Source: Herbiconiux sp. SALV-R1
GTDB taxonomy: Bacteria > Actinomycetota > Actinomycetes > Actinomycetales > Microbacteriaceae
Reading direction: 5' to 3'
NCBI RefSeq assembly: GCF_013113715.1
Contig: NZ_CP053344.1
Location: forward strand, 496,001-560,000
Length of the DNA stretch: 64,000 bases
How positions within the stretch are numbered: position 1 is the first letter of the stretch; each line of letters begins with the position of its first letter. Below the pieces are notes generated by a model. That model worked only from the letters and a program-made list of their open reading frames with translations, was not told the DNA's origin and did not search any database. Below, one piece after another: positions 57,402-64,000 of this stretch. The translations under genes and the position numbers were made by a program.

Positions 57402-58517
57402 ATGCAGCGCCGCCCCGAGCCGTTCGACACCCACTACCTCACGGCCCCGCCCGCCGAGGTGGCCGCCGCGATGGCCGAGCAGCGGGCGAGCGCGCGCCCG
57501 CCCTGGCTCCCCACCTGGCGACGGATGCTCGTGCACCTCAGTTGGAGCGTCCTGCTCTGGTACTGCTTCGTCGTGTTCATGGTCATCGGCATCCGCGTCG
57601 ACGGCTACGGCGACAACGACACGGGGCCCGACGACTACCGCGACCTCGCCATCGCGGTTCTGGTGCTCGCCCTGGGCGTCGTCGGCACCCTCCTGCTGGC
57701 CCGCCGGTCGAGGCGCCCGCCGTCGCCGCGCGCCCGCCTCGCGGAGTGGCGGCAGACGCTCACCGCCCTGGCGAACGGCTTCGAGTCGCGCCCGCTGGCG
57801 CGAGCGCCGCTGCCCGCCCTCACGGCGCAACCCGCGGCCCGAGCATCCGCCTTCCCGCGTTTCGCGGCGTCGGGCGGCGGTGTCGAGTTCGGCGATCTGG
57901 TCTACCGCACCGGCTTGCACGGCAAGCCCGTCGTGCGTTCCTACATCGCCGTCACCCTGCCCTCGGCCCTGCCCCATCTCTACCTCGACTCGCTCGCGAA
58001 CGGCCGCGCGCCCAGCGACCTCCCGAGCAGCGTCGACAGGAGGCAGCGGCTCTCGCTCGAGGGCGACTTCGACCGCTTCTTCGCCGCCTACGCCCCCGAC
58101 GGGTACGCGACCGACGCCCTCTATGCGCTGACTCCGGATGTGATGGCCGCCCTCATCGACGACGCCTCCGTCTTCGACGTGGAGATCATCGACGACCGCG
58201 TGGTGTTCTCGAGCCCGATCGCCGCCGACTACTCCGACCCGGCTCCGTGGAACCGGGTGGCGACGGTCGTCGACGGTGTCGCGGTGCGCCTGGCCAAGCG
58301 CGCGGCCGCTTATCGCGACGACCGGGTGCCGGCTCAGCACACGCGGCCCGCGCGCCTCATCGGGCCCGACGGCCGCCGCCTCCGGCAGGCCTACAAGAGC
58401 CGCGGCCTGTGGCCGGCGCTGGGGCGGCTGGGGTGGATGCTCGCGCTGCTCTTCCTCTACGTGATCCCCGCGGTGTTCGCGTTCGCCGGGTTCATGTCGG
58501 TGATCGACGACAAGTGA
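57402..58517 (+). CDS. Membrane protein, DUF-type
   Basis: The 371-aa protein has two N-terminal transmembrane helices (LVHLSWSVLLWYCFVVFMVIGI and LAIAVLVLALGVVGTLLLARR), a central soluble region of about 220 residues (GGVEFGDLVYRTGLHGKPVVRSYIAVTLP, LEGDFDRFFAAYAPDGYATDALYALTPDVMAALID), and a final helix (LGWMLALLFLYVIPAVFAFAGF). I recognise the type from other Microbacteriaceae but not a function. GGGGGTGGAG precedes ATG 57402. Confidence 0.75.
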   Translation: MQRRPEPFDTHYLTAPPAEVAAAMAEQRASARPPWLPTWRRMLVHLSWSVLLWYCFVVFMVIGIRVDGYGDNDTGPDDYRDLAIAVLVLALGVVGTLLLARRSRRPPSPRARLAEWRQTLTALANGFESRPLARAPLPALTAQPAARASAFPRFAASGGGVEFGDLVYRTGLHGKPVVRSYIAVTLPSALPHLYLDSLANGRAPSDLPSSVDRRQRLSLEGDFDRFFAAYAPDGYATDALYALTPDVMAALIDDASVFDVEIIDDRVVFSSPIAADYSDPAPWNRVATVVDGVAVRLAKRAAAYRDDRVPAQHTRPARLIGPDGRRLRQAYKSRGLWPALGRLGWMLALLFLYVIPAVFAFAGFMSVIDDK

Positions 58518-58589
58518 GCGGGCGCCGGCTCGACGCCGACACGGGAGCCAGCGTCAGCGACAACGTCAACGTCAGCGTCCCCGCCCGCC

Positions 58590-58982
58590 TCAGCGGCGGA
58601 AGAACGCGTTGGCGCTGCGTGTGTAGAGCAGCACCAGACCGATCACCGCGAGCACCGAGTTGAGGATGCCCTGCAGCAGACTCGACGGCACCGCGACGAT
58701 GAAGTAGATGCCCCCGAGCAGGTTCAGCGCCAGCACGATCGTCGTGAGCACCCGGGCGATCTGGCTGCCCCGCAGCAGTGCCGCGCCCACGACGACGGTG
58801 ATGATGCCGAGCACGATCGAGACGACGGCGGTCGCCGTGAGGGTTCCGGCCGAGTCGGGCGCCCCGTTCGCCTCCGCGGTCGTCGAGGCCGTGATGAGGC
58901 CGATGACGCCTCCGATCACCTGCAGTGCACCCGAGATCCACACGATCACCGCTACGAGCGTGACGCCACCTGGTCGCTTCAC
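58590..58982 (-). CDS. Small membrane protein
   Basis: The 130-aa protein has four transmembrane helices: GGVTLVAVIVWISGALQVIGGVIGLI, ATAVVSIVLGIITVVVGAALL, IARVLTTIVLALNLLGGIYFIV and LLQGILNSVLAVIGLVLLY. The pattern resembles DUF7144-like small actinobacterial membrane proteins, function unknown. GTG 58982 is favoured by GAGGAGAG upstream; GTG 59009 would add nine residues. Confidence 0.75.
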   Translation of the reverse strand: MKRPGGVTLVAVIVWISGALQVIGGVIGLITASTTAEANGAPDSAGTLTATAVVSIVLGIITVVVGAALLRGSQIARVLTTIVLALNLLGGIYFIVAVPSSLLQGILNSVLAVIGLVLLYTRSANAFFRR

Positions 58983-59080
58983 TAGGGCTCTCCTCCTCGC
59001 GCCGACCACTTCGGCACGTGTCGAAGACCACCCTAGTGAGCCCGTGCCGAGCAGAGAACCCTCCGGATACGGTGGTCAGC

Positions 59081-59809
59081 ATGCGTCGAACCTCTCGTCC
59101 CCACGCCCGGTCTCTCTTCTCTCTCCGACTCGCGGCGGTCGTGCTCGCATCGGGGTGGGCGCTCACCGGATGCTCGGCGGGCTCCTCGACGTCGGGCACG
59201 GCCGAGGGGTCTGACGCCGGCGATGCCGCGGCGGCCGCCGCGCTCGTGCGCGACTACCTCGACGCGATCTCCGCGGGAGACGCAGAGGCGGCGCACGCGC
59301 TCGACGAGCACCTCCTCAGCGACAGCGCGTACGCCGACCGCGACGTGACGACCCTGTTGACCGACGAGGCGCTGCAGGGTGCCGAGCGCATCGAAGGGGT
59401 GGAGGTCGACGAGCCCGACGCGAGCGAGATCGGCACCCGCACCGTGCGCGTCTCCTACGAGTACACGCTCGACGACGCACCCTACGCGGGCGCCCTGAGG
59501 GTGCAGCGCGACGACGCCGGTGCCTGGGAGCTGGCAGAACCGCTCGCCGGTGCGCTGCTGGTGCAGGTCGAGGCGGCCGACGGGTCGAAGAGACCCGTCG
59601 GCTTCTCGGTTCCGGGCGCGGAGTACTCGCCCGACCCCTCGGCCGAGCGGCCCCAGCTGGTGACCGCCTACCCCGCCGTCTACGAGGTGACCGCGACCCT
59701 GCCCGAGGGCTCCCTCGCCGACGGCGCGGAGTCGACCCAGAGCGTCGTGCTCGGCGAGGTCGACGGCGTCTACGCGACCTTCGCGGTCACCTCGCTGCCG
59801 GCCTCCTGA
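59081..59809 (+). CDS. Lipoprotein of unknown function
   Basis: The 242-aa protein has a lipoprotein signal (SLFSLRLAAVVLASGWALTGCSAGS; lipobox LTGC, lipidated Cys about residue 31). The mature part has a NTF2-like or DUF4878-like start (AALVRDYLDAISAGDAEAAHALDEHLLSDSAYADRDVTTLL), then beta-rich sequence. No enzymatic motif is visible. TACGGT ends 7 nt before ATG 59081 (leaderless). Confidence 0.8.
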   Translation: MRRTSRPHARSLFSLRLAAVVLASGWALTGCSAGSSTSGTAEGSDAGDAAAAAALVRDYLDAISAGDAEAAHALDEHLLSDSAYADRDVTTLLTDEALQGAERIEGVEVDEPDASEIGTRTVRVSYEYTLDDAPYAGALRVQRDDAGAWELAEPLAGALLVQVEAADGSKRPVGFSVPGAEYSPDPSAERPQLVTAYPAVYEVTATLPEGSLADGAESTQSVVLGEVDGVYATFAVTSLPAS

Positions 59810-59840
59810 GCGGTCGCCGCGCTGCCGGCCTCCTGAGCGG
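59795..59840. repeat. Short tandem duplication of a gene end
   Basis: CTGCCGGCCTCCTGAGCGG at 59795-59813 is repeated at 59822-59840, a period of 27 bp, duplicating the last codons and stop of the lipoprotein gene. A third partial CCTGAGCGG follows. TGAGCGG/CCGCTCA then form a hairpin near the beta-lactamase stop. Confidence 0.75.
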
Positions 59841-59876
59841 AGACCGCGCGGGAGGCACCCTGAGCGGGGTGGCCGC

Positions 59877-60854
59877 TCACCCGAACGCCGCGAGAACGGC
59901 GCGAGCCGCCTCCGCCACCGCCGCGTCGTCGTAGCTCGCCGAAGGGTCGTTCGTGGCGGTTAGGATGACGACGACGACGTCCTCACCCGCCTCGGTCGTG
60001 ACGAGGGCGATGTCGTTGCGGATGCCACCCGCTCCGCCCGACTTGTCGGCGACACCCCAGCCTTCGGGCGCAGCGGCGCGGATGAGGGTGTCGCCCGTGC
60101 TGTTGCCCGTCATCCACTCCTGCAGGATGCGCGCATCCGTCTCGGAGAGGGCGTCGCCGGTCAGCAGCTCGCGCAGAGCGACGCCGTAGGATCCCGGGGT
60201 CGTCGTGTTCGACGGGTCACCCGGCGTCACCGTGTTGAGCTCCGGCTCGAAAGCCGAGACCATCGTCGCGTCGTCGCCGAGCTCACGGAGGAAGCGCTGC
60301 ACCGCATCCGGGCCGCCGACCGCGCCCAGCACGAGGTTGAGCGCGGTGTTGTCGCTCGAGCGCACCGCCGCTTCGGCGAGCTGGGCGAGCGTGAGGCCGG
60401 TCGTGAGATGCTCCTGGGTGACGGGGGAGTAGCCCGCCGTGTCGAGGTCGGCCTGGGTCCACGTGAGGGTCGTCGATCTCCGCTCGGGCGTGGTCGTCGC
60501 GAGCATGAGGCCTGCGGCGAAGGTCTTGATGGTCGAGGCGTAGCCGAAGCGCTCGGCGGCCCGATACTCGACCGTCACCCCCGACTCGCTCACGGCGCTG
60601 ACTCCGATGGTGACGGCGAACTCGTTCTCGATCTCGGTGAGGCGCCCGGAGAGGTCGACGGGAGTCGGCGCTGCCGGCGACGCCGCCGACGTCCCAGAGT
60701 CGGGTGAGCTGACGGCCGACGGGCTCCCCGTCGCGTGAGGCGGCGCGTCCGTGGCGCCGGCCGAGCAGGCGGCGAGCAGCAGGGATGCGCTGAGAACGGA
60801 TGCGAGCACGCCGGCCGACAGCATCCGATCGGCTGCGCGTGGTGAGGTGCGCAT
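59877..60854 (-). CDS. Class A beta-lactamase-like lipoprotein
   Basis: The 325-aa protein has a lipoprotein signal (lipobox LLAAC) and a Ser/Thr/Pro linker, then class A motifs: STIK (Ser70xxLys), SSDN (SDN loop), EPELN (Glu166xxxN) and DKSGGAGG (KSG in place of KTG). All catalytic residues are present, so it could hydrolyse penicillins or act on other beta-lactam-like substrates; the spectrum cannot be told. ATG 60854 overlaps the TetR stop by one base (TGATG), giving a TetR-bla operon. Confidence 0.92.
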   Translation of the reverse strand: MRTSPRAADRMLSAGVLASVLSASLLLAACSAGATDAPPHATGSPSAVSSPDSGTSAASPAAPTPVDLSGRLTEIENEFAVTIGVSAVSESGVTVEYRAAERFGYASTIKTFAAGLMLATTTPERRSTTLTWTQADLDTAGYSPVTQEHLTTGLTLAQLAEAAVRSSDNTALNLVLGAVGGPDAVQRFLRELGDDATMVSAFEPELNTVTPGDPSNTTTPGSYGVALRELLTGDALSETDARILQEWMTGNSTGDTLIRAAAPEGWGVADKSGGAGGIRNDIALVTTEAGEDVVVVILTATNDPSASYDDAAVAEAARAVLAAFG

Positions 60855-61576
60855 CAGCGCTGCAGCTCGGCGATCGAGCGCCCGAGCCACTCGCCGAGCA
60901 GCGACCGCTCGGCATCGGAGAGGCCGGGGAGCTCGGGGGTGAGGGCGGCGAGCGACACGGCGCCCCGCAGCGTCGCGGCGCCGCCCGCGGAGCCCTCGGG
61001 GGAGGGGAGCTCGGCGGACTCGACGATCGCAGCCAGCACCGCGTCGAGCATCGCGTCGCCGAGAGCGAACCCCTTCTCGGGGTCGGCGGAGCCGAGGGTG
61101 CAGAGGATGGCCCCGTTGCCCGCGGCGCTGATCATCTCCACTGCACGCTCCTCGCTCACCCGGAGCAGGGCGGCGGCCGCGAGCCGGCGCACCCGGGAGC
61201 GCAGCACGTCTCGGCCCGCGGCCTCGGCGTCGGTGAGCGGGCGGCGCGGGTCGATCATGAGGGTGAAGAGTTCGGGGTTGGCGAGTCCGAACTCGACGTG
61301 CATCCGGTAGCTGGCGCGAAGATCGGCGAGGGGGTCGCCCTGTCCGGCCGTCTCGGGGGCCAGCTTCGTCTTGCTCGCGACGTAGCCCGCCATCACGTGG
61401 TCGGCGAGCGCTTCGAGCAGGCCGTCTTTGTCGCCGAAGAGCCGGTAGAGCGCGGGGGGCTGGGTGCCGGCCTCCTCGGCGACTCGACGCGTCGTCACCT
61501 GGTCTCGGCCGTGCTCGCGAAGGAGCCGGGCGGCGGCCTCGAGGATCGCCACCTTGGGGTCGCTGCCGTTCTGCAT
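60854..61576 (-). CDS. TetR family regulator
   Basis: The 240-aa protein has a TetR helix-turn-helix: AILEAAARLLREHGRDQVTTRRVAEEAGTQPPALYRLFGDKDGLLEALADHVMAGY. It is divergent from the NmrA-type gene and overlaps the beta-lactamase gene. TACCAT ends 6 nt before ATG 61576; the frame open further upstream is rejected. It probably represses the NmrA gene and its own operon. Confidence 0.93.
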   Translation of the reverse strand: MQNGSDPKVAILEAAARLLREHGRDQVTTRRVAEEAGTQPPALYRLFGDKDGLLEALADHVMAGYVASKTKLAPETAGQGDPLADLRASYRMHVEFGLANPELFTLMIDPRRPLTDAEAAGRDVLRSRVRRLAAAALLRVSEERAVEMISAAGNGAILCTLGSADPEKGFALGDAMLDAVLAAIVESAELPSPEGSAGGAATLRGAVSLAALTPELPGLSDAERSLLGEWLGRSIAELQR

Positions 61577-61610
61577 GAATCGATGGTAGCCAACGGCAAC
61601 TAACGTCGGT

Positions 61611-61647
61611 ACTATCAACGATATTGTCAAGCGACTATCAACGATAC
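61611..61647. promoter_or_regulatory. Direct-repeat operator between TetR and NmrA genes
   Basis: ACTATCAACGATA occurs at 61611-61623 and 61634-61646, 23 bp apart. Each contains the short inverted pair TATC-aac-GATA. The stretch is AT-rich and lies in the 83-bp divergent gap, a likely TetR site. Confidence 0.65.
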
Positions 61648-61659
61648 GAAAGGCGCGAC

Positions 61660-62526
61660 ATGATCGTCATCACAGGGGCCAACGGCACGCTCGGCTCACT
61701 CATCGTGCAGCGGGCGCTCGAACGCCTCCCGGCCGGCGAACTAGGCGTCAGCGTGCGCGACACGAGCAAGGCGGCCGCGTTCGAGGCGGCCGGCGTGCGG
61801 GTGAGGGCGGGAGACTTCACCGACCCGGCGAGCCTCCACCACGCGTTCGAGGGCGCCGACCAGGTGCTGGTGGTGTCGGCCGCCATCCGCGGGCCGGGGG
61901 CGCTCGCCGCGAACAACGCCGCCATCGATGCGGCCCGCGAGGCCGGAGCGCGCCGCGTGCTCTACACCAGCCATCAGGGCGCCTCGCCCTCGGCGCTGTT
62001 CCCGCCGCACAGGGTGCACGCCGCGACAGAGCTGCACCTCGCCGAGCCGGGCCTGCCGTTCACGGCGCTGCGCAACGGCTTCTACGCCAGCACGCTGGCC
62101 GTCGCCATCGGGGACGCGCTCGCGACCGGCGTCATCGCGGCACCCGCCGACGGCCCGGTCTCCTGGACGGCGCACGCCGACCTGGCCGAGGTGGCGGCTC
62201 TCGCGCTCGCCGACGAGGGCGTGCTCGACGGGGTGACACCTCCGCTCACCGCGCCCGAGCTCCTCGACCTGGAGCAGGTGGCGCGCATCCTGAGCGACAT
62301 CACCGGGCGCACGATCGCGCGGGTCGTCGTCGACGACGAGGAGTGGAAGGCGGCTGCCATCGCCCGCGGGCTCGCGCCGCTCGTCGCCGACTTCTCGCTC
62401 GGCATGTACCTCGCCGCCCGCGCGGGGGAGTACGCGGTCTCCGACCCCACCCTCGAATGCCTGCTCGGCCGCCCCGCCACCCCGGCCCGCGCGACCCTCG
62501 ACCGCATCGTCGCCGCCGCGCGCTGA
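61660..62526 (+). CDS. NmrA/SDR-type NAD(P)-binding oxidoreductase
   Basis: The 288-aa protein starts MIVITGANGTLGSLIVQRALERLPAGELGVSVRDTSKAAAFEAAGVRVRAGDFTDPASL, the NmrA/quinone oxidoreductase 2 (QorB-like) pattern with GANGxxG cofactor loop. It binds NAD(P)H and probably reduces quinones or acts as a redox sensor. GAAAGG stands 6 nt before ATG 61660. Divergent TetR control suggests induction by a toxic compound. Confidence 0.9.
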   Translation: MIVITGANGTLGSLIVQRALERLPAGELGVSVRDTSKAAAFEAAGVRVRAGDFTDPASLHHAFEGADQVLVVSAAIRGPGALAANNAAIDAAREAGARRVLYTSHQGASPSALFPPHRVHAATELHLAEPGLPFTALRNGFYASTLAVAIGDALATGVIAAPADGPVSWTAHADLAEVAALALADEGVLDGVTPPLTAPELLDLEQVARILSDITGRTIARVVVDDEEWKAAAIARGLAPLVADFSLGMYLAARAGEYAVSDPTLECLLGRPATPARATLDRIVAAAR

Positions 62527-62662
62527 GGCAGCGCGGGCCGCCGGGCCAGGCCCCGCGCCTCCGGCGGTGTGAAGGCCCCCTTCGAGGGATACCGCGGGCG
62601 GGCGCGCTCCTGCATACTCGCTAGGTGCTCGCCTGAGCCGTGAACCCGAAGGTCGAGACCCC

Positions 62663-64000
62663 ATGTCGAGCCGCACACCCCGACGACGGCCGCGCTGGCT
62701 CGTCCGCACCGCCGCCGCCGTCGCGATCGGGGCGGTGGTGGCCGGCGGAAGCGTCGTCGCCTCCCCGCCGCAGTCGGCGCAAGCCTCCTGGCAGGGTGAC
62801 ACCAGCACGTGGATCAACGGGCTCAACTCCTCGCTGAGCGGCGTCTCCGAGGTCTTCGGCAAGAAGCTGGGGCCGCTCAACATCGCACTCTCCTTCGCGG
62901 TGCCCATCATCTCCTCGATCTTCGGCGACGGCGGGGGCGGAAAAGACCCGGGCCCCGGCATCCAGGACGTGCTCGACAAGCTGAACGAGCTCGACGACAT
63001 CGAGAACCGCCTCGACGTGATGCAGGAGAAGCTCGCCCAGATCGAGTCGGAGGTGCTGAAGGTCGACATCGACACGCTCATGGGCACCTGCACCGTGCAG
63101 ACCGCTCCGCTCAAGGACTACCTCGCCAAGGTGCGCGCCTCGCAGACCGACTACGAGAACGTGCTCACCGAGATCGACCGTCTGCGCGAGGAGAAGAGCG
63201 GCGACAAGAACCGGCTGAAGGCCTACGTCGACGCCTTCATCAAGTCGACGCTCGGTGCGACCGACCAGTACTCCGTCAACTCCAGCGCGATGGCGCTGTC
63301 GATCACGACCGTGCACGAGCGCATGGTGTCGGGCGGCGGAGGCAGCGGTGTCATCCAGGACTGCGGAACCGCCTACCTGGCGCAGTGGCGGTTCGCACAC
63401 ACCGCATCCGGTCAGGCCCAGGCCGTGACTGCCGATCAAGCCGGCGCCTGGGTGGACGACCGGCAGTACTACGAGCCGCTGCAGAACCTCGTGCAGTACT
63501 GGCAGATCGCCCAGACGCAAGGGGTGTTCCTGCTGCAGCAGGCGGCCCTCATGCAGGCGACGAAGCAGTACGTGAAGCAGAGCGGCCAGCACGTGCTGCC
63601 GGCAGATGCGTCGGCGGTGTGCAGCAGAGCGCTCAGCACCGAGAAGGCCCCGAATGCGGCGGTGGTGTGCGACACCTCGCTCAGGTACAGCAAGGGCTTC
63701 TACACCGACATCGTCAACGAGTGGCGTCAGGTGGGTGTGCCGTTCTCCGACGACAAGGTGATGATGAGTCTGGGCACCGAGGTCACGGGCGTGCAGAAGA
63801 CGGTTACGGTGTACGACGCGACGACCCAGAAGTTCACCGACACGAACGTCTCCACCGTGTCGCGGCTCTGGGTTCGTGACCCGGCGGCCTCCGGTGTTCC
63901 CTGGCAGTGGGGAACCTGGGCCACCACGGGAGCGGCGGCCACGAGCTACGCCGGGTTCAGCGGCTTCGTGCCCGCCGGTTCGGCCCAGTGGGGCGACCTC
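62663..64000 (+). CDS. Secreted helical protein of unknown function, incomplete at window end
   Basis: The frame from ATG 62663 is open for 446 codons to the window end, so the gene is truncated. A signal peptide spans residues 1 to about 40 (RWLVRTAAAVAIGAVVAGGSVVASPPQSAQA). The mature part has a hydrophobic segment (LGPLNIALSFAVPIISSIFGDGGGG), then a long helical region with coiled-coil character (IQDVLDKLNELDDIENRLDVMQEKLAQIESEV). Further helices and a more beta-like region follow. The hydrophobic hairpin plus long helices recall alpha-helical pore-forming proteins, but this is inference without a recognised motif. GAAGG lies 10 nt upstream. Confidence 0.7.
   Translation, partial: MSSRTPRRRPRWLVRTAAAVAIGAVVAGGSVVASPPQSAQASWQGDTSTWINGLNSSLSGVSEVFGKKLGPLNIALSFAVPIISSIFGDGGGGKDPGPGIQDVLDKLNELDDIENRLDVMQEKLAQIESEVLKVDIDTLMGTCTVQTAPLKDYLAKVRASQTDYENVLTEIDRLREEKSGDKNRLKAYVDAFIKSTLGATDQYSVNSSAMALSITTVHERMVSGGGGSGVIQDCGTAYLAQWRFAHTASGQAQAVTADQAGAWVDDRQYYEPLQNLVQYWQIAQTQGVFLLQQAALMQATKQYVKQSGQHVLPADASAVCSRALSTEKAPNAAVVCDTSLRYSKGFYTDIVNEWRQVGVPFSDDKVMMSLGTEVTGVQKTVTVYDATTQKFTDTNVSTVSRLWVRDPAASGVPWQWGTWATTGAAATSYAGFSGFVPAGSAQWGDL

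Overview
The window is very GC-rich, densely coded DNA from a high-GC Gram-positive (actinobacterial) chromosome. Gene content suggests the family Microbacteriaceae: MscL, an FmdB-type zinc ribbon protein and 5-FCL next to galU, an MsnO8-type LLM oxidoreductase, a DyP/encapsulin pair, CWB2 surface repeats, and heavy use of the words GGATGC/GCATCC. This is inference from gene content and composition; there is no rRNA to settle it. I see no phage, insertion sequence, integrase or CRISPR array. About 59 protein genes and one tRNA fill nearly all the DNA. No gene-free stretch exceeds 300 bp.

Layout. 1-5.2 kb: the 3' end of a Pls/PosA-type membrane NRPS, an M1 aminopeptidase and a convergent phosphopantetheinyl transferase with an expanded 57-bp repeat. 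5.3-13.2 kb: a monooxygenase-fold protein, a CWB2 cell-wall-binding protein, an LLM oxidoreductase and a large helicase-like protein whose Walker motifs are damaged. 13.2-22.2 kb: housekeeping (mscL, fmdB-like, 5-FCL, galU, GNAT), a large LuxR regulator, membrane proteins, an acyltransferase and tRNA-Ala(CGC). 22.3-23.5 kb: an antitoxin and a PIN toxin with an apparent 1-nt frameshift. 23.4-26.9 kb: a secreted or anchored hydrolase, a NUDIX protein and a zinc-ribbon SDR. 26.9-35.2 kb: a xylo-oligosaccharide-type locus with GH43 and a LacI regulator on one strand, and a binding protein, two permeases and GH3 on the other. 35.3-38.3 kb: an acyltransferase, then a DyP peroxidase carrying an encapsulin cargo peptide, overlapping the encapsulin shell gene. 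38.9-46.8 kb: an iron/siderophore cluster (binding protein, two FecCD permeases, an asymmetric ABC exporter pair) behind an IdeR/DtxR-type iron box, with a divergent AraC regulator. 46.9-55.1 kb: a Fpg/Nei glycosylase, a MarR/dehydrogenase pair, a Phd/RelE module, an SDR, a serine hydrolase, an APC permease overlapping a flavin oxidase, and an S4 protein. 55.2-64 kb: a class II Fic protein with palindromic operators, small and membrane proteins, a TetR/class A beta-lactamase pair divergent from an NmrA-type gene, and an incomplete secreted helical protein.

A genome-wide style of expression is visible. About 26 genes have a -10-like hexamer (mostly TANNNT) ending 5-8 nt before the start codon, usually with no Shine-Dalgarno sequence. 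This indicates leaderless transcription and was used to choose starts. Other recurring structures are a family of paired palindromes in convergent gaps, a 27-nt promoter-proximal motif shared by two unlinked genes, convergent genes whose stops share one CTAG, and short tandem repeats expanding linker regions of several proteins.
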